Shown here piece by piece: positions 1-5,830 of a stretch of DNA of 5,963 nt. The DNA lies in the NCBI GenBank assembly GCA_018691945.1, contig JABHJJ010000175.1:1-5963 (forward strand), in the 5' to 3' direction. Each line of letters begins with the position of its first letter. Positions within the stretch are counted from its first letter, which is position 1. Under the pieces are notes generated by a model that saw only the letters and a list, made by a program, of their open reading frames with translations, was not told the origin of the DNA and searched no databases. Source of the DNA: Candidatus Nitrosopelagicus sp. (GTDB lineage Archaea; Thermoproteota; Nitrososphaeria; Nitrososphaerales; Nitrosopumilaceae). The translations under genes and the position numbers were made by a program.

Positions 1-55
1 CACCAATTGGAACAATTATCGATAACACAAGAATAGCTAAAAGAAGTACACGCAA
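1..55 (-). CDS. Possible 5' end of a secreted or membrane protein (partial)
   Basis: Read on the minus strand from a TTG at 55-53, the frame stays open to the window edge and encodes (M)RVLLLAILVLSIIVPIG. One arginine followed by about 15 hydrophobic residues resembles an archaeal signal peptide or membrane anchor. An AT-rich TATA-like element at 80-90 lies about 25-35 bp upstream, which fits a leaderless or nearly leaderless start. No in-frame ATG exists after the preceding stop, so a TTG start must be assumed. The opposite strand is also open (3-74, ending in a basic KRSTRKRSECS tail followed by TAA) and could be the end of an upstream plus-strand gene. The signal-like peptide seems the better reading, but only 18 codons are visible and no function can be given. 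Confidence 0.45.
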   Translation of the reverse strand, partial: MRVLLLAILVLSIIVPIG

Positions 56-79
56 GAGATCTGAATGCTCGTAAAGCTG

Positions 80-91
80 TATTTATTTTAG
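80..91. promoter_or_regulatory. Shared AT-rich TATA-like element, divergent promoter
   Basis: The run TATTTATTTTAG lies about 20-31 bp upstream of the ATG at 111 on the plus strand. Its complement (TAAAATAAATA) lies 25-35 bp upstream of the possible TTG start at 55 on the minus strand. Archaeal TATA boxes sit about 26 bp before the transcription start, so the element could serve a leaderless plus-strand mRNA and also a divergent minus-strand one. No Shine-Dalgarno sequence precedes the ATG at 111. Inferred from spacing and composition only. Confidence 0.45.
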
Positions 92-110
92 TTCATTTTA
101 TTCATTAATC

Positions 111-1199
111 ATGCCTGAAATCTGGTTGAACTATGGAAAAAATGAAGTCGTCTTAGATATTATGGCTGAAAATTTAGATGAACAAATCAAGTTTGAGCAA
201 CCGGTAATAGATGATTCAGTAATTAATGAAAATTTAGAAGGATTAGATTTATCAAAACCAACTGAAATTGTAATCCAAAATTATAGTATATCAAGACAAA
301 AAATTCTTGGAAAACTTTATGAAAAATGTGAAATCAAATCATTTTCAAAACCTAAACTGTTAGTTGACAAAAGAAATCTTCCTCTAATCAAAGCAAATAA
401 TCCTGATACCATAAGTATTAATGAATATGAAGAACAGGAATTATCAAATTCAAACCTAGTGTTCCTTGGTGAAGTGCAGTTTGATGGTTTATTTGGATAT
501 GAAACAGTTGCAACAAGATTACTACGTAAATTTGGTGCCGACAAAATGCTAGAGGCATTCTCACATCGCTCAGGAAATTTACCAAACCCTGGCACAGATT
601 CTCCATCATTTGGTGATGCAAAAAAGTTTACAGATGGATTTGAGGTATCATGCATAGAAATTGCAGCAAACAAAAAAGGAATTTCAGGTTTGCAGGTTGG
701 CCATCCATCAAAAACATCATCCATATCTCAAACACTTCTAAAATCTACTGCAACCTTTGAAGAAAAGTTCCGTACAATGATAATTAGTACAGGAAAGGAT
801 GCAAGTAATCAGACATTATCCTCATCGTTAACTTCTGTATGGAATTTTCATCCATCGATAAAAAATCAGGGATTGGTCATACTTATTGCTGAATGTATGG
901 GTGGATTAGGTTCTGAAACGTTTCAAAAATTAATTGATGGTCGTATCACACCTGAAAAGATCAAAAATGCATCAAAGTACGAAGACGGAATGGAAAATCT
1001 GCTATTCTTGTCAGAAATTCAAAAAACATTTCAAATTGCAATGACATCAATCTTACCAGAACTATACCTCAAAAAACTTGGAATAATCCACTTAGATGGA
1101 ATTAAAAAATCAATGGACTATATCCTAAAAAATCAAGGACCAAGACAAAAAGTGCAGGTTATAGAAGACGGTGCACGTACTTTACTACGGGAAAATTGA
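111..1199 (+). CDS. LarA-fold (lactate racemase-like) protein, divergent, probably without the canonical active site
   Basis: This 362-residue protein resembles the nickel-pincer lactate racemase LarA (DUF2088) family from end to end. The N-terminus (PEIWLNYGKNEVVLDI, 2-17) matches the family's opening strand and supports the ATG at 111. The segment IISTGKDASNQTLSSSL (224-240), followed by GLVILIAECMGGLGSETF (254-271), corresponds to LarA's substrate-loop and GG..GF region. The C-terminus (VQVIEDGARTLL, 348-359) matches the family's V.VIP.G ending. The fold assignment is fairly safe, but racemase activity is doubtful. The region equivalent to SHFFAGFSGGRK of LarA reads VQFDGLFGYETVATRLLRK, with no obvious counterpart of the acid/base His or the cofactor-bound Lys. 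The GFHRP motif reads VDKRNLP. A His at 152 may be the remaining nickel-ligand equivalent. It has no operon partner, and no cofactor genes (larB/C/E) are in view. Its 3' end overlaps the convergent protease gene by 15 bp. Confidence 0.8.
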   Translation: MPEIWLNYGKNEVVLDIMAENLDEQIKFEQPVIDDSVINENLEGLDLSKPTEIVIQNYSISRQKILGKLYEKCEIKSFSKPKLLVDKRNLPLIKANNPDTISINEYEEQELSNSNLVFLGEVQFDGLFGYETVATRLLRKFGADKMLEAFSHRSGNLPNPGTDSPSFGDAKKFTDGFEVSCIEIAANKKGISGLQVGHPSKTSSISQTLLKSTATFEEKFRTMIISTGKDASNQTLSSSLTSVWNFHPSIKNQGLVILIAECMGGLGSETFQKLIDGRITPEKIKNASKYEDGMENLLFLSEIQKTFQIAMTSILPELYLKKLGIIHLDGIKKSMDYILKNQGPRQKVQVIEDGARTLLREN

Positions 1200-2282
1200 T
1201 TCTGGTAGTGGCGCACACAAAACTGCTAACACAATAACTCCAATGTAGACAATTTTTCTATTTTTTGATAGTGGTGATATGTCATCTAATGGCTGTGCAT
1301 CTTTACTTCTTGAACTTAGAATTAAAATGAAAATTGCCATCATCCAATAATTCAGTAATGCTAAAACACCAAGACTTGCATATGTTGCATACTTGTGCCA
1401 TTTTCGTCCCAAGATGACTCTTGACATATGACCGCCATCTAACTGCCATGCAGGTAACAAATTCAAAAATGTAATTAAAAACCCAAGCCATGCTGCAAAC
1501 ATTATTGGAGACATTATCACTTCAACATCATCTCCATTTTTGTCAAACAATGCAAGTGCACCTTTCATGATCAAATTTTCATTCATAGGAAAGAGTGTTG
1601 AACCAGTCATCAAATTTTCTGCAATCTGACTATCAATTACCGGTGATGACCATGCACCAAAAATTACAACTATTACTGCAACTACTAACCCTGCTATTGG
1701 GCCAGCTACTGCAATGTCAAACAAAATGTCTCTATTTACTGTAAGACTTCTTGATTGAATGAATGCACCAAATGTTGGTATTCCCACAATTGGTATACCT
1801 GGAATAAAGTAAGGCCATGTTGTCTTTATTTTATGCCACCTTGCAGCAATCAAATGTCCTGCTTCGTGAACTCCTAAGATTCCTATTAATGCCCATGCAT
1901 ATACAATTGCAACTCCAAGTGGGTCACCAATTGGTTTAATGAGTGGAAATGTGTTAAGCATTGCAGTTCTGTAAAAGCCATCAATTAACACCATTGCAAC
2001 AGTTGCAGCAAACATGATTCTTGGTGTCCAAGATTTTGATAACCACTTTCTCTTTTTTTGTTTAGGTAATTTTGATATGACTACCATGTGTCTGTATCCC
2101 TCTTTTTCAAGTGTACACAGTAGATTGTTAGTCTCTAATTCTTGTGTTAAGAGAACAAATTTTTCTTTGAATTCTTGATCCTCAAAATAAAATTTCATCT
2201 TTACTAGACCCGTATCTACTTCAGAAACATCAAAATGATTCTCTACAGCTTTTTTAATAAATTCCTGTGTTGGCTCTATCAT
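1185..2282 (-). CDS. Site-2-protease-type membrane zinc metalloprotease (peptidase M50)
   Basis: The 365-residue product carries both signatures of the M50/S2P family: HEAGH (139-143), supplying two zinc-binding His and the catalytic Glu, and NLLPAWQLDGGH (274-285), supplying the third zinc ligand, Asp282. Hydrophobic segments lie at about 90-111, 122-148 (holding HEAGH), 157-175, 186-211, 257-279, 299-322 and 344-358, so it is polytopic. Residues 1-80 form a charged, soluble N-terminal domain ending in the basic stretch KQKKRKW that precedes the first membrane helix. Family members cut substrate helices within the membrane, often releasing anchored regulators; no substrate is encoded recognisably nearby. 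The ATG at 2282 has no Shine-Dalgarno site, but a TATA-like AATTAT (minus strand) lies about 24-29 bp upstream, so leaderless translation is likely. The gene is divergent from the acetyltransferase and convergent with the LarA-like gene. Confidence 0.92.
   Translation of the reverse strand: MIEPTQEFIKKAVENHFDVSEVDTGLVKMKFYFEDQEFKEKFVLLTQELETNNLLCTLEKEGYRHMVVISKLPKQKKRKWLSKSWTPRIMFAATVAMVLIDGFYRTAMLNTFPLIKPIGDPLGVAIVYAWALIGILGVHEAGHLIAARWHKIKTTWPYFIPGIPIVGIPTFGAFIQSRSLTVNRDILFDIAVAGPIAGLVVAVIVVIFGAWSSPVIDSQIAENLMTGSTLFPMNENLIMKGALALFDKNGDDVEVIMSPIMFAAWLGFLITFLNLLPAWQLDGGHMSRVILGRKWHKYATYASLGVLALLNYWMMAIFILILSSRSKDAQPLDDISPLSKNRKIVYIGVIVLAVLCAPLPESIFP
1253..1266 (+). terminator. Candidate oligo-T terminator for the LarA-like gene
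   Basis: The plus strand reads TTTTTCTATTTTTT about 54-67 bases after the stop at 1199. Archaeal RNA polymerase can terminate on such T tracts without a hairpin. The site lies inside the 3' coding region of the convergent protease gene, where it reflects the KNRK codons, so it may be coincidental. Confidence 0.35.
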
Positions 2283-2355
2283 GAAGATCGTGTATTATCT
2301 GAGCATAATTGTTTTTCCAGTATCAAATTAAATATGCTAACTTCCATGTATTATC
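2283..2355. promoter_or_regulatory. Divergent promoter region, protease / acetyltransferase
   Basis: These 73 bp separate two divergent start codons. On the plus strand the TATA-like TTAAATAT at 2328-2335 is 21-28 bp before the ATG at 2356. On the minus strand ATAATTG at 2305-2311 (CAATTAT when read leftward) is 23-29 bp before the ATG at 2282. Neither start has a Shine-Dalgarno site, which fits two leaderless transcripts. The region also holds one copy of a 19-bp repeat whose interrupted second copy spans the acetyltransferase start. Confidence 0.5.
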
Positions 2356-2382
2356 ATGCAAGTAATCCTACGTGAGCATAAT
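2291..2382 (+). repeat. Interrupted direct repeat, TGTATTATC / TGAGCATAAT
   Basis: The 9-mer TGTATTATC and the 10-mer TGAGCATAAT are adjacent at 2291-2299 and 2300-2309. The same two words recur in the same order and orientation at 2347-2355 and 2373-2382, with exactly 17 bases (2356-2372) between them. Those 17 bases start with the acetyltransferase ATG. The match is exact and read directly from the sequence; its origin or function is unknown. Confidence 0.7.
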
Positions 2383-2850
2383 GGAGCCATATTCAGACGT
2401 TGTGAACCTAGTGATCTAATTGGTGTAATGGAGATTAACATGAAAACATTACCTGAACATTATTCTGATTATTTCTATGAAAGTCTACTTGCAGAAGCAC
2501 CTGAATCATTCCTAATAGCCGAAAAAGGTGGTCAACATGTTGGATATATAATGTGCAAGACTGAATTTGGATTTTCTAACTTTAAAAAACTTGGATTTGT
2601 CAAAAAAGGACACGTAGTCTCTGTTGCAGTACTGGAAGACTATCGTGGAAATGGATTTGGAAAAATTCTTGTTAATGAAGCATTCAAAGGAGTTAAAGAA
2701 AAACAATGTGATGAAATGTATCTTGAGGTTCGTTGTAGCAATACAGAGGCTGTAAAATTATATCAAGATTTGGGCATGGATATCAGACAAAGACTAAAGT
2801 CGTATTATCGTGATGGCGAAGATGCCTATATGATGGCAATCGAATTCTAG
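2356..2850 (+). CDS. Ard1/RimI-type N-terminal (alpha-amino) acetyltransferase, GNAT fold
   Basis: This 164-residue GNAT enzyme closely resembles the archaeal Ard1 protein known from Sulfolobus, which acetylates protein N-termini using acetyl-CoA in the cytoplasm. Features seen: the substrate-binding TLPEHYSDYF (31-40); the family-typical GFSNFKKL and KKGHVVSVAVLEDYRGNGFGKIL (83-105), with the acetyl-CoA pyrophosphate loop RGNGFG (97-102); LEVRCSNTEAVKLYQDLG (123-140); and the C-terminal SYYRDGEDAYMM (149-160) typical of Naa10/Ard1. Glu34 matches the Glu of the LPE motif implicated in substrate selection. The length is normal (about 165 residues). ATG 2356 is chosen because it is the first in frame and has a TATA-like element 21-28 bp upstream; no Shine-Dalgarno is seen. 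The small membrane-protein gene begins 34 bp after the stop and may be co-transcribed. Confidence 0.93.
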   Translation: MQVILREHNGAIFRRCEPSDLIGVMEINMKTLPEHYSDYFYESLLAEAPESFLIAEKGGQHVGYIMCKTEFGFSNFKKLGFVKKGHVVSVAVLEDYRGNGFGKILVNEAFKGVKEKQCDEMYLEVRCSNTEAVKLYQDLGMDIRQRLKSYYRDGEDAYMMAIEF

Positions 2851-2855
2851 CTTCA

Positions 2856-2863
2856 GTTAAATT
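2856..2863 (+). promoter_or_regulatory. Possible TATA-like element for the small membrane-protein gene
   Basis: GTTAAATT lies 22-29 bp before the ATG at 2885 in a 34-bp intergenic gap, the usual spacing for a leaderless archaeal start. A T5 run at 2868-2872 follows it and could end the acetyltransferase transcript. Read-through from the upstream gene is equally possible. Confidence 0.3.
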
Positions 2864-2884
2864 ACTCTTTTTGATCAAATCGAC

Positions 2885-3103
2885 ATGACACGACGAAAAT
2901 CTATGGGTGTTTTTATTTTTGTATCATGCATAGCTGCGTTTTTTGTCTATGCATATCTGTTAATGCTCTCTGAGTGGAGTCCAATTGTATTACAATTGAC
3001 TATACTCATGGTTGTAGGAGGTGTTCTGGGAATTGTTTCTTGGATTGGTTATCAAATGGCAACTACAACTGCAAAACCTTCTTCATTAATTGAAGATGAT
3101 TAG
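2885..3103 (+). CDS. Small two-helix membrane protein, function unknown
   Basis: The 72-residue product has a basic N-terminus (MTRRKS), a hydrophobic helix at about 8-28, a short turn containing SEWSP (29-33), a second hydrophobic helix at about 34-57 with a small-residue GGVLG motif, and a polar acidic tail ending in EDD. By the positive-inside rule both ends would be cytoplasmic, although the negatively charged C-terminus makes this uncertain. I do not recognise a family. It is likely a real gene: it fills the gap between two confident genes, has a plausible promoter, shows clean membrane-protein composition, and ends with only a 4-bp overlap with the convergent methyltransferase gene. An internal ATG at residue 7 is an alternative start but would drop the basic N-terminus. 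Confidence 0.7.
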   Translation: MTRRKSMGVFIFVSCIAAFFVYAYLLMLSEWSPIVLQLTILMVVGGVLGIVSWIGYQMATTTAKPSSLIEDD

Positions 3104-3939
3104 TTTTTAGAAATTTTAACATCTACTACGGTTTGATAAAATCTTGGTCCTACGGGTCTGACATTTCGTGAAGTTATTATTTGTGCATTTGTTTTGTTTA
3201 CACTCATGAAATGTTCTTCAGATAATTTTGCTGCATCCTGTTTTTTATCTGCATGCATATGTGAATAATAGTGAATTGTTCCTTTATCTTTTAATCCAAG
3301 TAATGCTGAATCTAAAAATTCATCAGAACGTTCAGGTAATAACATCAAAATCCTATCTGCCTTTTCAATCAATTGATCATTAATCACTTGAGTTGCATCA
3401 CCATTCAATGAAATGACCTCTCCTTTGAGTTTGTTAATCTGTGCGTTTTCTCTGCATAATTGTGCTGCAATTGGGTTGATATCTATATTGTAAATAGTGC
3501 ATGGAGTGTTTTTTGCTGCAAGTATAGAAAACATTCCTACACCACCAAACATGTTGATGATTACTTCCTTTTCTTTTACTAATCCTGCAATTCGTTCTCT
3601 TTCTGTTGATAGTCTTGGTGAGAAAAATGCTTTTTCTACATCAACAATAAATCTACACCCATTTTCTTTGTATTCTGTCTGGGTCTTGTTTTCTCCGGCA
3701 ATTAATTCTAATTGTCTTATTCTAAAGTCTCCTTCAACTGGTGAAGACTGATAAAAAACTGAATTTGCTGTACTAACTTGCTCTAGTAACGTTTTTCCGA
3801 TAACTTGTTTTTTTGAAGTTAAAGAGTCAGGAATTCTTACAATTATGATATCGCCAATCTGATCAAATGCAGAAATGAGCTGTTCGTTTTCTTCTTCTGA
3901 GAGAATATCTCGTAAAACTCTCTTTAACATCTTGGTCAT
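3100..3939 (-). CDS. Trm5-family tRNA (guanine37-N1)-methyltransferase
   Basis: This 279-residue class I SAM-dependent methyltransferase has the Trm5 layout. The N-terminal half contains IGDIIIVRIP (28-37), GDFRIRQLELIAGE (70-83) and YKENGCRFIVDVEKAFFSPRLSTERERIA (90-118). The Rossmann domain has motif I NMFGGVGMFS (129-138), the SAM-ribose acidic motif NIDINP (151-156), NGDA (179-182) and LLPERSDEFLDSAL (200-213), then IHYYSH (222-227). Trm5 makes m1G37 in tRNAs, which prevents +1 frameshifting. TYW2/Taw2 is the main alternative because it is a similar length; SPRLSTER and DINP favour Trm5. The Asn of the NLP(K) motif known from Methanocaldococcus Trm5 is Leu200 here. The protein is shorter than roughly 330-residue Trm5s, suggesting it lacks the N-terminal tRNA-elbow-binding domain. 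Its start overlaps the ABCE1 stop (ATGA), so it is probably translated by coupling. Confidence 0.88.
   Translation of the reverse strand: MTKMLKRVLRDILSEEENEQLISAFDQIGDIIIVRIPDSLTSKKQVIGKTLLEQVSTANSVFYQSSPVEGDFRIRQLELIAGENKTQTEYKENGCRFIVDVEKAFFSPRLSTERERIAGLVKEKEVIINMFGGVGMFSILAAKNTPCTIYNIDINPIAAQLCRENAQINKLKGEVISLNGDATQVINDQLIEKADRILMLLPERSDEFLDSALLGLKDKGTIHYYSHMHADKKQDAAKLSEEHFMSVNKTNAQIITSRNVRPVGPRFYQTVVDVKISKN
3104..3108 (+). terminator. Weak candidate oligo-T terminator
   Basis: A T5 run directly follows the TAG of the small membrane-protein gene. A 5-bp stem (CTTCA/TGAAG, 3081-3095) precedes it, within the last codons. It lies in the 3' coding end of the convergent methyltransferase, so the signal is weak. 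Confidence 0.25.
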
Positions 3940-5720
3940 TTTCTAAAATAGTAATTACCTGTCGACTTTTGTTCTTTATCTAACCTGCTTGTTTCTTTAT
4001 TCACACGATGTCTGCTTGTCTTCTCATCTCTTCTAAATGAGATGTTAAGTGATTCTAGGAACCTATTCATAGCATCTGTCTTTAGCATTGGAGATGTTGC
4101 AGTTCCAGACATACTGGATGTTCCCTCAAAAATTACCATTGAATCTGATACCAAGTCCATCAATTGTAGGTCATGATCAATGATTATGGCAGATTTACCA
4201 AACGAACGAACAAACTTCTGCAAAAATTTAGCAACTGCAATTCGGTCTTCTACATCTAAAAATGCAGATGGCTCATCTAGAGCGTATAAATCAGCTTTTT
4301 GTAATAGGCATGATGCTATTGCAACTTTCTGTAGTTCTCCTCCTGACAAATTCTTTACTGATTTGTTGTACAATTTTTTTAATTTTAACGGATCCAAAAT
4401 CTGCTCTTCTTCAGTGCTTCCTTCAATTGAAGAGCCATTTGATTTTTCTAAAACTGAAATTACTTCTATATCTATATCATTTGAAAGATATTGTGGTTTG
4501 TATGAAATTTTGATCTTTTTATCAACTGAACCCTTAGTTGGTTTCTCAACTCCTGCAATCATCTTCATCATTGTTGTTTTTCCCAATGCATTAGCACCCA
4601 TTATTCCAAGCAGTTGTCCTTTTCTTACAGTTCCTGGTTCAATCGAAACTGAAAATGAATCATATTTTTTCTCCAATCTTGGATATGAGATGACTGTATC
4701 ACCCTCTAACATCTCATCACCTGATGTTGATGCATCAAAGGTGAATTTTTTATCTCTAAATCTGACATTCTCTGCTGGCAAATAACCATCAAGAAATACA
4801 TTAATTCCAACCTTGGTTGATAATACAGTTGAAACAATACCATATGCTGCTGGCACTCCATACAAAACTTCAATGTAGTCACTAAGAAAGTCCAGTAATG
4901 TTAAATCATGCTCCACCACCATCACACTTTTTCCTTCTTCAGCAAGTTTGTGAATTACTCTTGCAACACCTGTTCTTTGGAATATATCATTGTAAGATGA
5001 TGGTTCATCAAAAAAGTAAAAATCAGAATCTCTTGACGCAGCAGTTGCAACAGATAATCTTTGTAATTCTCCTCCACTAAGTTCTTTGAGATTTTGCTCT
5101 AAAGAATTTTCTAATCCTAGCTGCTTAACCAATTCTCTAGATACGCCTCTCTGATCAAATTTGTCTAGGAGTTCTTTCCCTGTTCCATCAAATGCATCTG
5201 CAATAGTGTGAACTTGTTGCGGTTTGATTGATGCTCTAACCTCCCCATTTTTTATTTTTTCAAAATGTGCTTTCAATTCTGTACCTTTGTAATAATTTAA
5301 AATTTCATCCCATTCTGGTGGTTGCTCATAATTTCCAAGATTTGGTTTTAGAATACCTGAAAGAATGTTTACAACAGTACTCTTTCCCATTCCATTTCTT
5401 CCTAATAATCCTACAACCTCTCCTTTTTTTGGAGTTGGAAGTTTGTATAATCTAAAAGAATTCATTCCGTACTGGTGAATTTTGTCTGTTTTTAGTTCAC
5501 TAGCCAAATTCACAATTGTAATTGCATCAAATGGGCAAACCTTGACACAAATTCCACACCCATTGCAAATATTCTCGTCTATGGTTGCCTTTTTGGTCTC
5601 TTCATTTAGGACAATACAGTCTGCTCCAGATTTATTCACTGGACAATATTTGATACACTCTAGCCCACATTTCTTGGGCTGGCATAATTCCTTGTCTAGT
5701 ACCGCAACACGATGTGTCAT
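3936..5720 (-). CDS. Ribosome-recycling ATPase ABCE1 (Rli1)
   Basis: The 594-residue cytoplasmic ABC protein has the ABCE1 domain order. An N-terminal ferredoxin-like domain carries two Fe-S motifs: C13, C18, C22, C26P and C52xxC55xxC58xxxC62P. NBD1 has Walker A GRNGMGKST (107-115), signature LSGGELQ (214-220), Walker B FYFFDEP (234-240) and switch His271. NBD2 has Walker A GANALGKTT (375-383), signature LSGGELQ (458-464), Walker B LYALDEP (478-484) and switch His516. The C-terminus (SFRRDEKTSRHRVNKETS, 561-578) is family-typical and the length is normal. ABCE1 splits the ribosome into subunits after termination together with aRF1 or Pelota. The NBD1 D-loop reads SSYND rather than the usual SSYLD. 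The ATG at 5720 fits the family N-terminus and lies 20-30 bp from a good TATA box. The gene leads a two-gene operon with Trm5. Confidence 0.97.
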   Translation of the reverse strand: MTHRVAVLDKELCQPKKCGLECIKYCPVNKSGADCIVLNEETKKATIDENICNGCGICVKVCPFDAITIVNLASELKTDKIHQYGMNSFRLYKLPTPKKGEVVGLLGRNGMGKSTVVNILSGILKPNLGNYEQPPEWDEILNYYKGTELKAHFEKIKNGEVRASIKPQQVHTIADAFDGTGKELLDKFDQRGVSRELVKQLGLENSLEQNLKELSGGELQRLSVATAASRDSDFYFFDEPSSYNDIFQRTGVARVIHKLAEEGKSVMVVEHDLTLLDFLSDYIEVLYGVPAAYGIVSTVLSTKVGINVFLDGYLPAENVRFRDKKFTFDASTSGDEMLEGDTVISYPRLEKKYDSFSVSIEPGTVRKGQLLGIMGANALGKTTMMKMIAGVEKPTKGSVDKKIKISYKPQYLSNDIDIEVISVLEKSNGSSIEGSTEEEQILDPLKLKKLYNKSVKNLSGGELQKVAIASCLLQKADLYALDEPSAFLDVEDRIAVAKFLQKFVRSFGKSAIIIDHDLQLMDLVSDSMVIFEGTSSMSGTATSPMLKTDAMNRFLESLNISFRRDEKTSRHRVNKETSRLDKEQKSTGNYYFRK

Positions 5721-5738
5721 AACGGTATTCGCTCTCGC

Positions 5739-5752
5739 TTTAATTTATACTT
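5739..5752 (-). promoter_or_regulatory. TATA box for the ABCE1-Trm5 operon
   Basis: Read on the minus strand, AAGTATAAATTAAA is a strong TATA-like element whose centre lies about 25 bp upstream of the ABCE1 ATG at 5720. That places transcription initiation at or near the start codon, and no Shine-Dalgarno is present, so a leaderless mRNA is likely. This is the best promoter match in the window. Confidence 0.6.
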
Positions 5753-5800
5753 CTATGAATAATTATATGCAAAAAATTTGTTCAGGATTTTGTAGTTAGC

Positions 5801-5808
5801 TTATTATG
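5801..5808 (+). promoter_or_regulatory. Possible TATA-like element for the 5S rRNA gene
   Basis: TTATTATG lies 23-30 bp before the inferred 5' end of the 5S rRNA at about 5831. This spacing suits an independent archaeal promoter and agrees with the gene standing alone. The element is not a strong match, and the region is generally AT-rich. Confidence 0.4.
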
Positions 5809-5830
5809 AAAGATAATTTGTGGAAATGTT

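Noticed and set aside
3..74. Plus-strand open frame ending in KRSTRKRSECS and TAA, as the tail of an upstream gene
   Set aside because: It is the complement of the more convincing hydrophobic leader on the minus strand and matches nothing I recognise. It is kept only as an alternative in the entry for 1-55.
317..724. 135-residue minus-strand open frame inside the LarA-like gene
   Set aside because: It is antisense to a gene with recognisable family similarity, has no recognisable domain, and is explained by codon bias of the real frame.
3497..3751. 84-residue plus-strand open frame inside the Trm5-family gene
   Set aside because: It is antisense to the Trm5 motif I region and has no independent support.
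4180..4785. 201-residue plus-strand open frame antisense to ABCE1
   Set aside because: It mirrors highly conserved ABCE1 NBD2 codons, has Ser/Phe/Ile-rich composition typical of a shadow frame, and has no motif or promoter.
5482..5799. 105-residue plus-strand open frame across the ABCE1 5' end and promoter
   Set aside because: Most of it is antisense to the ABCE1 ferredoxin domain and the rest reads through AT-rich promoter DNA. No domain is visible.
5721..5830. Possible small gene or RNA in the ABCE1/5S intergenic region
   Set aside because: The 110 bp are AT-rich and adequately explained by two divergent promoters. No stable hairpin or start codon with a meaningful frame was seen.
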